DNA from: Chlamydia trachomatis
GTDB lineage: Bacteria > Chlamydiota > Chlamydiia > Chlamydiales > 2-12-FULL-49-11
NCBI GenBank assembly: GCA_945877885.1
Contig: CAMCSI010000063.1
Location: 1-7,624 of the forward strand
Reading direction: 5' to 3'
DNA length: 7,624 nt
Part shown: positions 1-5,698 of the stretch, piece after piece
Position numbering within the stretch: the stretch's first letter is position 1
Layout: every line of letters starts with the position of its first letter
Made by a program: the position numbers and the translations under genes
Notes under the pieces: generated by a model
Told to the model about the DNA's origin: nothing
What the model saw: the letters and a program-made list of their open reading frames with translations, nothing else
The model's database searches: none

Positions 1-260
1 AAACTAACAAAATCCCCCACTTTTACTTCAGTAACATTGAGACCTACTGCCCCAATGATTCCGCTTCCTTCAACGCCAGGAATAAAAGGTGGGGGAAGAG
101 AGCATAGTGGATCACCTTCTCTCATGTAAATATCGATATAATTCACTCCAATAGCCTTAAGCTTAACAAGCACTTCTCCTTCATTTGGTGTAGGTATTAA
201 TCGCTGCTCAATTTCTAAGCAATCAGCATTTCCATATCTATTGATTACGATGGCTTTCAT
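1..260 (-). CDS. NADPH:quinone oxidoreductase-like protein (zinc-free MDR family), N-terminal 86 residues; cut by window edge
   Basis: The frame opens with ATG at 260 and stays open to the window edge, so only the N-terminal GroES-like part is visible. It begins MKAIVINRYG, continues with a GVNYIDIYMREG segment and then PFIPGVEGSGII before KVGDFV. This succession is typical of zeta-crystallin/QOR-type medium-chain dehydrogenases, which reduce quinones or enones with NADPH and lack the catalytic zinc. The NADPH-binding Rossmann half lies outside the window. AAGGAG at 273-268 sits 7 nt before the ATG. The start lies inside the end of the upstream dehydrogenase gene (23-bp overlap), so the two are almost certainly co-transcribed and perhaps translationally coupled. 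An enoyl reductase of the same superfamily is the main alternative; substrate cannot be told from this part. Confidence 0.85.
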   Translation of the reverse strand, partial: MKAIVINRYGNADCLEIEQRLIPTPNEGEVLVKLKAIGVNYIDIYMREGDPLCSLPPPFIPGVEGSGIIGAVGLNVTEVKVGDFVS

Positions 261-1077
261 CTATGGTCTCCTTTTTCGATAGAGTAGCAAGAGCTCCGGC
301 GAGCAATCCTCCATCGATAGTAAGTTCTATCCCTGTAATATATTTAGCTTCATCAGAGGCAAGAAAGGCGACAGCGTTTGCAACATCATCAGGCATTCCC
401 ATTTTTTGCATAGGGATATCTTTTGCAATAGCCTCCATATTGCCTTTTCGGTCCGGCCCATTTCCCAGCATCGGTTCCCACATAGGGGTTAAAATGGCTG
501 CAGGATGAATTGAATTACACCGAACCGGATATCTTTGGCAAGCGCAATAAAGGGCTACACTTTTTGTATGATTTCTAACAGCTGCTTTGCTTGATGCATA
601 GGCCGCTGCCCCTGGAATACCAACCAATCCTGAGCGTGAGGAGATATTAATAATAGAGGAACCTGGATTGTTCTTCATGGCCAAAATTGCATGTTTGCAA
701 CCTAAAAATACTCCATCTAAATTAGTAGCATGAACCGCTCTCCAGCTTTCAAGAGAGCTAGTTTCAGGATCCTGAGGTCCAAAACCTTCCAAAAAGCCTG
801 TGATCCCTGCATTATTTACTAAAATATCTAATTTTGAGAATTTTTGAAGAATCAGTTTCATCGCATGAGCCCAATCCTCTTCACATCTCACATCTAAGTG
901 CAAGTAAATAGCAGATGGACCAATTTTCTTTGCTACCTTTTGCCCCTTTTCATCTTCAATATCAGAAACTATTACAGTAGCCCCTTCTCTTGCCAAAACT
1001 ATAGCTGTCTCTTCCCCAATTCCCCTAGCTGCGCCAGTAATTAAAGCCACTTTCCCTTCTAATCTATTTTTTGACAT
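238..1077 (-). CDS. Short-chain dehydrogenase/reductase (classical SDR, probably NAD-dependent)
   Basis: A complete 279-residue classical SDR, slightly longer than the usual 250 or so because of a C-terminal tail of about 20 residues. Visible motifs are the cofactor loop TGAARGIG (14-21), an acidic residue D39 at the end of strand 2 that favours NAD over NADP, LDV at 61-63, NNAG (88-91), and the catalytic tetrad N119, S147, Y160 and K164 (in YASSK). The C-terminal ITGIELTIDGG is also typical. The fold oxidises or reduces an alcohol/ketone pair in the cytosol; the substrate is not evident. AGGAGG at 1090-1085 lies 7 nt before the ATG, a strong ribosome site. The start overlaps the end of the GbsR/MarR-type gene by 19 bp and the stop overlaps the quinone oxidoreductase gene, so it is the middle gene of an operon. 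Confidence 0.93.
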   Translation of the reverse strand: MSKNRLEGKVALITGAARGIGEETAIVLAREGATVIVSDIEDEKGQKVAKKIGPSAIYLHLDVRCEEDWAHAMKLILQKFSKLDILVNNAGITGFLEGFGPQDPETSSLESWRAVHATNLDGVFLGCKHAILAMKNNPGSSIINISSRSGLVGIPGAAAYASSKAAVRNHTKSVALYCACQRYPVRCNSIHPAAILTPMWEPMLGNGPDRKGNMEAIAKDIPMQKMGMPDDVANAVAFLASDEAKYITGIELTIDGGLLAGALATLSKKETIDESHRNQ

Positions 1078-1529
1078 ACTAGCGCCTCCTTTTCTTTTAG
1101 GTATTTATCGGTGAGGGTTTTTAATTCCCTTTTCATAAATGTGCAATAATCACCCATCTCCTTTAAACTCTTGCAACTTTCTAAGCCCTGTTTTGGGATT
1201 TCCTCTACTATAGAATGTAAATTTTTTATTACCTGCATTTTCTGAAGAAAATGTGTTACCCAAACATTTTCCTTCAATTGGTAAAAATCAGCACGTTGAT
1301 CTGATATTAAAACTTTTTTTATATAACCCATGTTAACAAGTCTTCGTAATTCAACACTTGCCGTACTTTTGCTAATCTGGAGTTTAGTTACAAGCTGTCC
1401 CATAGAAATGGGTTCTTTTATCGTCATAAAAAGTCCAAACATACGCCCATAGGTTTTGTTTAAGCCAATCTCATCAAAATAAATTCCAAATTTTTCTATC
1501 ACTTTTTCAAATAACAATTTACCCTTCAA
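1059..1529 (-). CDS. GbsR/MarR-family winged-helix transcriptional regulator
   Basis: A 156-residue small DNA-binding protein. An N-terminal FGIYFDEIGLNKTYGRMFGLF segment (14-34) leads into a winged helix at about 42-86: the recognition-helix region is QISKSTASVELRRLVNMGYI and the wing carries SDQRADFYQL. This pattern resembles the GbsR subgroup of MarR-like regulators more than classical MarR. The C-terminal third is Lys/Glu-rich and helical, as expected for dimerisation. It is the first gene of an operon with an SDR and a quinone oxidoreductase and probably represses it, sensing a quinone, aldehyde or similar compound (inference). The longest frame opens with TTG at 1529, which has no ribosome site. 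A second in-frame TTG at 1517 has GAAGGG about 5 nt upstream and may be the real start, giving 152 residues. Confidence 0.85.
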   Translation of the reverse strand: MKGKLLFEKVIEKFGIYFDEIGLNKTYGRMFGLFMTIKEPISMGQLVTKLQISKSTASVELRRLVNMGYIKKVLISDQRADFYQLKENVWVTHFLQKMQVIKNLHSIVEEIPKQGLESCKSLKEMGDYCTFMKRELKTLTDKYLKEKEALVCQKID

Positions 1530-1540
1530 TGTTTTGTTTG

Positions 1541-1556
1541 TTCGGATCTTACCGAA
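1541..1556. promoter_or_regulatory. Candidate operator: TTCGG-N6-CCGAA dyad at the transcription start
   Basis: A 16-bp inverted repeat with perfect 5-bp arms, TTCGG (1541-1545) and CCGAA (1552-1556), covers the predicted transcription start of the regulator-first operon. A third copy of the half-site (TTCGG, 1597-1601) lies upstream of the -35 box; with ACCGAAT at 1551-1557 it gives a 7-bp inverted pair around the promoter (arms 1551-1557 and 1596-1602). Dyads of this size are usual for MarR-type dimers. Binding by the adjacent regulator is inferred. Confidence 0.45.
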
Positions 1557-1557
1557 T

Positions 1558-1587
1558 ATTATATAGGTTGAGTCATTTATTTGTCCA
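1558..1587 (-). promoter_or_regulatory. Sigma70-type promoter of the GbsR/MarR-SDR-QOR operon
   Basis: On the minus strand TGGACA (1587-1582; 5 of 6 to TTGACA) and TATAAT (1563-1558; perfect) are separated by 18 bp. Transcription would begin near 1550, about 20 nt before the first possible start codon. It lies directly downstream of the hairpin that ends the transporter transcript. Confidence 0.7.
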
Positions 1588-1605
1588 TTTAAGAAATTCG
1601 GTGAG

Positions 1606-1642
1606 AAAAAAAAGGGGGGGGGTCACCCCCCCCCTTTTTTTT
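1606..1642 (-). terminator. Perfect homopolymeric hairpin terminator after the NTT gene
   Basis: The + strand reads A8 (1606-1613), G9 (1614-1622), TCA, C9 (1626-1634), T8 (1635-1642): a 17-bp perfect stem with a 3-nt loop. Read on the minus strand it is a GC stem followed by a run of U, starting 11 nt after the transporter stop codon, which is a good intrinsic terminator. The structure is symmetrical and would work both ways, but no plus-strand gene ends here. Confidence 0.85.
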
Positions 1643-1653
1643 CTTTCAGCCTA

Positions 1654-3060
1654 TTAGCAGATAACGGTGTTTGTGTTGATAGCCTTTCTAAATGATTTTC
1701 CTAGAAAGAGTGTGATTAGTAACCAAACTCCAAGAAGAGGGAAGCAGATAGCGCCACTTAGGGCTAAGTAGTGGGATTTACCAGCTAGGGTTCCAAAGGC
1801 AGTTTGAAGGGGGGAAAGGGACATGTTAAAGACAGATCCTGCTTGTTTTGATGTTCTAGATCCAAAGGTTTCTACCCAAGCTTGTGCTTTAAATTTCACA
1901 TCTTTGGTTGTTGGGATATAGAGCTGTTTTAAGGCAGGGCCGTTTAGTGCATAATTGATAGCTTTTGCTCCAACCATTAGAGCAAAAAGAAAGTTAAGGG
2001 AGTTTAGGCTTAAAAATCCAAATAAAGCAAATCCAACAATGATCGGCATTGCAGCAAGGGCCACCCCTACCCCAAGGTATCTTGTGATATTGCTTATCCC
2101 AAGAAGTAGGAAGCAAAGCGATACGGTATTTAAAGATGATGCGTAGATGCTTAAGTAATTACTTAGCACAACACCTGAGTAGACAGAGCTTGCTGCAAGT
2201 TTAAAGTTAAAGTCAAAGATGGTAACCACCACTTCAAAGACAAAGTTTACTGCAAAGATTCCAAGTAGGTAACGGTTTTTTAATAAAAGTTTTAGCCCTT
2301 CTAAAAATCCAGCCTCATGCTTGCTATCTTTGACAGCTTCAGTTTTCCCTTGAAAGGTGGTAAGTAGTGCCTTTGGCGTTGATTTTAAAAAATACCCAAA
2401 AAGTGGGATGATAAGAAACGTTAAAACACCTAAAATGAGGAGAGATAAAGTGTCAGATGTTAACCCAAGACGATGTGGGAGTCCGCCAATGGTATAAGGT
2501 AGCACGACTCCTCCCATTTGACCTAAGGTAACGACAAGTGGAAATCCCCGTTTTGCAGATTCAGGGACTGTTGTATCCGTTGCAAATGCCCAAAAAAGAG
2601 CAATCACCAAAGATCCAAAACTTTCTACAAAAAGATAAAACAAGTATCCAAACACTTTTGTACTAATTAAGAAAATAGCAGATCTACCCGCTATTTCAGA
2701 GGATGAGCCCCAGAATTTGTAAAGAAAGATGCTAAAAATAAAAATAGTGATGGAGTAGGCAAGTGGAAGAATTACAAGCATTTTTTCTTTAGAATTTTTT
2801 TCTAAAAGTTTTGTGTAAAAAATTACTAAAGGCAGTAGCCCAAGAACAGAGATAGTTTTTGCAAAAGGTATTTGTAAACCTCCTACAAGGTGGATAAATA
2901 CTGCATCCTTTAAGGGGCGCAATGTCCAATAGATTCCGATCATTAAAGCAAAAATTGCACCTAGCTTAAGAAATTTTTTAAACTCCTGTGTTTCAAAATT
3001 TCCAAAATTAAATCGACAGATTGATTTGAAAAATCGTAATATAGCACTTTCTTTATTCAT
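1654..3060 (-). CDS. NTT-family nucleotide transporter (ATP/ADP translocase-like)
   Basis: A 468-residue, very hydrophobic inner-membrane protein with about 11-12 candidate membrane segments. The NTT family exchanges nucleotides between the bacterium and host cytosol, such as ATP in for ADP out; other members carry several NTPs or NAD. Family landmarks are YWTLRPLKDAVF (44-55), VESFGSLVIALFWAFATD (145-162) followed by AKRGFPL, FVFEVVVTIFDFNFK (273-287), and YIPTTKDVKFKAQAWVE (381-397) with SKQAGS (404-409). K51, E146, E276 and K405 appear to fall where plant and chlamydial carriers have their four functionally important charges (alignment by eye). LRPLKD differs from the LRDTKD I recall in the classical ATP/ADP type, and the C-terminus is short, so substrate is uncertain. 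AAGGAG (3073-3068) lies 7 nt before the ATG. It is divergent from a LysR gene and followed by a strong terminator. Confidence 0.9.
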   Translation of the reverse strand: MNKESAILRFFKSICRFNFGNFETQEFKKFLKLGAIFALMIGIYWTLRPLKDAVFIHLVGGLQIPFAKTISVLGLLPLVIFYTKLLEKNSKEKMLVILPLAYSITIFIFSIFLYKFWGSSSEIAGRSAIFLISTKVFGYLFYLFVESFGSLVIALFWAFATDTTVPESAKRGFPLVVTLGQMGGVVLPYTIGGLPHRLGLTSDTLSLLILGVLTFLIIPLFGYFLKSTPKALLTTFQGKTEAVKDSKHEAGFLEGLKLLLKNRYLLGIFAVNFVFEVVVTIFDFNFKLAASSVYSGVVLSNYLSIYASSLNTVSLCFLLLGISNITRYLGVGVALAAMPIIVGFALFGFLSLNSLNFLFALMVGAKAINYALNGPALKQLYIPTTKDVKFKAQAWVETFGSRTSKQAGSVFNMSLSPLQTAFGTLAGKSHYLALSGAICFPLLGVWLLITLFLGKSFRKAINTNTVIC

Positions 3061-3097
3061 TTAGAGTCTCCTTTTTATAAAAAACCAGGATAACATA

Positions 3098-3126
3098 TTG
3101 ATTATTAATAGTATTCTCGATATAAT
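3098..3126 (+). promoter_or_regulatory. Sigma70-type promoter of the LysR-type regulator gene
   Basis: TTGATT (3098-3103; 4 of 6 to the -35 consensus) and TATAAT (3121-3126; perfect) are separated by exactly 17 bp. Transcription would start near 3133, some 40 nt before the ATG. The opposite promoter for the transporter must lie in the same 111-bp spacer, but I see no convincing -10/-35 pair for it, in keeping with a promoter that needs an activator. Confidence 0.65.
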
Positions 3127-3154
3127 CGATAATGGAAATCGAAAAAATCGATTT
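3117..3154. promoter_or_regulatory. Candidate LysR operators: two ATCGA inverted repeats
   Basis: Two inverted repeats share the half-site ATCGA. The first is TCGAT-ATA-ATCGA (3117-3129), which contains the -10 box of the regulator's promoter. The second is AAATCGA-AAAAA-TCGATTT (3136-3154), just past the predicted transcription start. Paired sites between a LysR-type gene and its divergent target are the family's usual layout, giving autorepression and control of the neighbour. Assignment to this regulator is inference; no T-N11-A consensus was tested. Confidence 0.5.
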
Positions 3155-3171
3155 GAATAGGGGATGGGTTT

Positions 3172-4047
3172 ATGACAATATTGGACGTTGAAATTGATAG
3201 CGAAGTAAAACAGGAACTCTTATTGCAAAAATTAGAAAGTTCATTAAGAAATTTAAGGATAGCTGATTTAGAATTATTTATTACAGCTGCCCATTTTAAT
3301 AATTTAGGAAAATCTGCAAAGTTTCATCACTTAAGTCAAAGTGCTGCAAGCAGTGCGATACAAAGGGTAGAGGCAGCCTTTGGCGTAAATCTTTGTACCC
3401 ATGAAAAGCGTAGGTTTTGTCTAACAAGGGAGGGAGAGTTGCTTTTTCCCAAGGTAGAAGAATGGGTTAATCGTTTAAGAAATCTATTAGTATCAAAAGA
3501 TCAAATTCCGATACGTCTGGTCACAACTCATGCAATCGCCCAACTTGCCGTGCCTGCCCTTTTATCTCATGAGAGAATTGAATTTAGTCATATGAGACCT
3601 GATAAAGCTTACGCAGCAATACTTCAAGACGAGGCAGATATTGCTCTTGTTTTGGATAATTCTTCTTGGAGTGGGGTGATTGCTCAAGAGGTTGGAAAGG
3701 GATCTTTTCAACTTTATGCTAAAGATTCAAAAACTTCTATTAGACCTGTACTTATACCTGAAGATCAACTGGAGGTTTTAACATTAAAACAATCATGGCA
3801 GCAATTAAGAGGCTACCCGCTTATGGTAAAATCGCAAATCCCGAGCTGGTCTTTGATTGCAAATATCTGCGCAGATTCAGACGAAGTGGGTTTTCTTCCT
3901 GATTTTCTTGCAAAAAAATGCAATTTATCCCCAGTTTTATGGCAAAGCGCGATTTCATATTATAGGGTGCTTGCCATTTATAAACATAGAGAGGACTTGC
4001 AGGAAAGATTTAATGCTTTAATCTCTACTTTACGTAAGGTCTTCTAA
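3172..4047 (+). CDS. LysR-type transcriptional regulator
   Basis: A 291-residue regulator, near the family's usual 300. A winged helix-turn-helix runs from about 28 to 92: RIADLELFITAAHFNNLGKS, then the recognition helix region HLSQSAASSAIQRVEAAFGVNL, then CLTREGELLFPKVEEWV. The rest (about 115-291) is the expected effector-binding domain, with IRLVTTHAIAQLAVPALL opening its first strand and helix and ADIALVLDN matching the usual glycine/aspartate-rich strand. An acidic N-terminal extension of about 28 residues precedes the HTH. AGGGGA (3159-3164) lies 7 nt before the ATG and supports this start. It is divergent from the NTT transporter gene and shares a spacer with candidate operators, so the transporter is its most likely target. 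The effector is unknown. The stop overlaps the convergent Fic gene by 4 bp. Confidence 0.88.
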   Translation: MTILDVEIDSEVKQELLLQKLESSLRNLRIADLELFITAAHFNNLGKSAKFHHLSQSAASSAIQRVEAAFGVNLCTHEKRRFCLTREGELLFPKVEEWVNRLRNLLVSKDQIPIRLVTTHAIAQLAVPALLSHERIEFSHMRPDKAYAAILQDEADIALVLDNSSWSGVIAQEVGKGSFQLYAKDSKTSIRPVLIPEDQLEVLTLKQSWQQLRGYPLMVKSQIPSWSLIANICADSDEVGFLPDFLAKKCNLSPVLWQSAISYYRVLAIYKHREDLQERFNALISTLRKVF

Positions 4048-5600
4048 AGAGCTTCTTCAAGTAATTTACAAGCTTCCTCATTTCCGCGGGCTTTTGCAAT
4101 AGTTGCCGCGGTTCCTGATGTTTGCCCCGCAGAACTAAGGTCTATGTTAAGAAAAGATCGGTTTTCAAGTAAAAACTTTAGTAACTCTATCTTATCTTCA
4201 CTTATAGCTGATTGTCTCAGTAATAGGTTAAAATTCCTTTCTTTTAAAGCAGTCACAATGGATTTTATCTTTGCAAATTTTGTCGATATAAGATCTGAAA
4301 GAGTTTCTACTACAAGTAGTTTAATCGCTTCTTCATTTCCAACTTTTTTTGCAATAGTTGTCGCTGTGCCCGATGTTTGTCCTGCAGAGTTAAGGTCTAT
4401 ATTAAGAGAAGAGCGATTTTGAAGTAAAAACTTAAGTAAATCTATCGTTTCTTCAATAGGAACTGATTGTCTTAATAATAGGTTGAAATTTCTTTCACTT
4501 AAAGCTGTCATAACAGATTTTATTTTTGAAAATTTTGTTGATATTAGTGTGGTAAGGTTTTCCACTGTTTCTTTGTAAACTTTCAATTTTTGATTAAATT
4601 CATCTTTGGTTCCAAACATTTCTGCAAAACGTTTTTGCCCCATTGAAACTTCCTTAACCATTTTAGGCATCGAATTTGCATCAAAGATACACATGTTGGT
4701 TGGATAGAAAGGGGGTAGATTATTCCACGAAGCTAATAAGTTAGCAAAAATAAATACAGTTCTTCCATTGCCATCAATAAAAAAATGTAATTGTTCAAGT
4801 TCACGACATAAGAGGCAAATATTTTCTATCTTTTCGCTATCACTTTGATCTTTTTTAAGAGACATAAAATACTGAATCATCAACTCATAAGCTTTTCCAT
4901 TTCTAGAATTTTGACTACGATACATAGATGTAATTCTAACTGGAAAAGTTCCCTCACCTATGGTTCCTACTTCATAAAGTGGCTTTATAATCTCTACAAT
5001 CTTTTGGACTCTTTCTTTAGGAGAATGTCTATTTTTGGGGAAAAGTTTTTTATGTTCCTCAGTCCTTCTATTCAATTGAAAAAAATCCCCATTCATAACA
5101 CCATAATCAATATAGGGTTTATTTGATTTTTCCTCTGTATAGAAAGAGATAAGTGTCCGCTTTTCATTAAATAAAATTTGTTTTAGTAAATCCACAACCC
5201 CTTCTAAATCAGAGTTTGGTCCAACACCTACACCAAAACTATGACCTTTGTCTTTTGAATCATTGAACTCTCTTTTCTCTATTTCAGACATTTTAGCTGT
5301 AATATGACTCATAGCTAATTCATGGATTTTCAAAAAAACTTGTAAAAGTTCAAGGGGATTTTTAGCCGGTGCCGAATTAATATGCTGGAACCATGCAGCT
5401 GAAAAACTTAAATCATAGCCTGGTTCTCTTTTCATATAGTCTGCTAAAACATGTTTACCACTTGTTTCTTTCGTTCCTTCGGAAACAAGGTCCAACATAA
5501 GTTGAGTGGGGTGCATTCTTTTCTTACCTTCTACGGGTCTTTCATACGGATAATCAATGGGTAAGGCTGAAGCCCCACCACCGCCTGCAATGCTTGCCAT
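4044..5600 (-). CDS. Fic-domain protein with two C-terminal ankyrin-like repeat units; putative effector
   Basis: A 518-residue protein. The Fic core carries HFFIDGNGRT at 272-281, preceded by helices with LLCRELEQL and followed by NLLASWNNLPPFYP, as in Fic proteins that transfer AMP or other phosphate-containing groups to target proteins. H272, F274, D276, G277, N278, G279 and R280 of the HxFx(D/E)GNGRxxR signature are present, but the last arginine is replaced by F283. I find no clear (S/T)xxxE(G/N) inhibitory motif. Residues 352-429 and 437-514 are two copies of an ankyrin-like unit (NIDLxSAGQTSGTAxTIA, GNEEAxKLL). The N-terminus is Gly/Ala/Ser-rich with no signal peptide; secretion by a specialised system is possible but not shown. 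AAGGAG (5615-5610) lies 9 nt before the ATG, and a near-consensus promoter precedes it. The host-directed role is inferred. Confidence 0.78.
   Translation of the reverse strand: MASIAGGGGASALPIDYPYERPVEGKKRMHPTQLMLDLVSEGTKETSGKHVLADYMKREPGYDLSFSAAWFQHINSAPAKNPLELLQVFLKIHELAMSHITAKMSEIEKREFNDSKDKGHSFGVGVGPNSDLEGVVDLLKQILFNEKRTLISFYTEEKSNKPYIDYGVMNGDFFQLNRRTEEHKKLFPKNRHSPKERVQKIVEIIKPLYEVGTIGEGTFPVRITSMYRSQNSRNGKAYELMIQYFMSLKKDQSDSEKIENICLLCRELEQLHFFIDGNGRTVFIFANLLASWNNLPPFYPTNMCIFDANSMPKMVKEVSMGQKRFAEMFGTKDEFNQKLKVYKETVENLTTLISTKFSKIKSVMTALSERNFNLLLRQSVPIEETIDLLKFLLQNRSSLNIDLNSAGQTSGTATTIAKKVGNEEAIKLLVVETLSDLISTKFAKIKSIVTALKERNFNLLLRQSAISEDKIELLKFLLENRSFLNIDLSSAGQTSGTAATIAKARGNEEACKLLEEAL
4059..4547 (-). 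repeat. Two tandem 255-bp units encoding ankyrin-like repeats
   Basis: Codons 352-429 (4547-4314) and 437-514 (4292-4059) of the Fic gene are in-register copies offset by exactly 85 codons. By eye 61 of 78 residues are identical, including LISTKF, ERNFNLLLRQS, LLKFLL and AGQTSGTA. The 255-bp period is clear in the DNA too, for example TCTATGTTAAG at 4141 against TCTATATTAAG at 4396. This is an in-frame intragenic duplication. Each unit resembles about two degenerate ankyrin repeats. Confidence 0.9.
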
Positions 5601-5622
5601 AATTTATTTCTCCTTATTAACT

Positions 5623-5663
5623 ATAACTATCAATTATATAAAATAATTGCATAATTATCAATT
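5623..5663. repeat. 13-bp direct repeat straddling the Fic promoter
   Basis: ATAACTATCAATT (5623-5635) and ATAATTATCAATT (5651-5663) match at 12 of 13 positions and are offset by 28 bp. On the minus strand one copy contains the -35 box and the other part of the -10 box. They could bind a regulator, but the AT-rich context makes chance similarity possible. Confidence 0.4.
5633..5661 (-). promoter_or_regulatory. Sigma70-type promoter of the Fic/ankyrin gene
   Basis: On the minus strand TTGATA (5661-5656; 5 of 6 to TTGACA) and TATAAT (5638-5633; perfect) are spaced by 17 bp, so transcription would start near 5626. The 98-bp spacer behind the acyltransferase gene is extremely AT-rich and holds no convincing terminator, so some read-through from that gene is possible. 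The -35 and -10 boxes each lie in one copy of a 13-bp direct repeat. Confidence 0.7.
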
Positions 5664-5698
5664 AAAATAAAATTTTTAAAAACGATATATGAGGTGGA

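Noticed and set aside
263..508. Open frame of 81 codons on the plus strand
   Set aside because: It lies wholly antisense within the SDR gene, has no recognisable motif or convincing ribosome site, and is a codon-bias shadow.
1955..2146. Open frame of 63 codons on the plus strand
   Set aside because: It is antisense to a conserved part of the NTT gene; the basic, low-complexity translation looks like a shadow.
3061..3095. DnaA box or replication origin in the NTT/LysR spacer
   Set aside because: TTATCCTGG on the minus strand only partly matches the DnaA consensus, it is a single copy, and the spacer is explained by divergent promoters.
4144..4422. Open frame of 92 codons on the plus strand
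   Set aside because: It is antisense to the ankyrin-like repeats and its internal repetition merely mirrors them.
4059..4547. CRISPR-like repeat array
   Set aside because: The repeats are 255-bp in-frame coding units with no spacers.
4845..5126. Open frame of 93 codons on the plus strand
   Set aside because: It is antisense to the Fic core region and has no supporting signals.
4044..5600. Fic/Doc-type toxin-antitoxin module
   Set aside because: The protein is far larger than Doc-type toxins, has ankyrin-like repeats, and no small antitoxin gene lies next to it.
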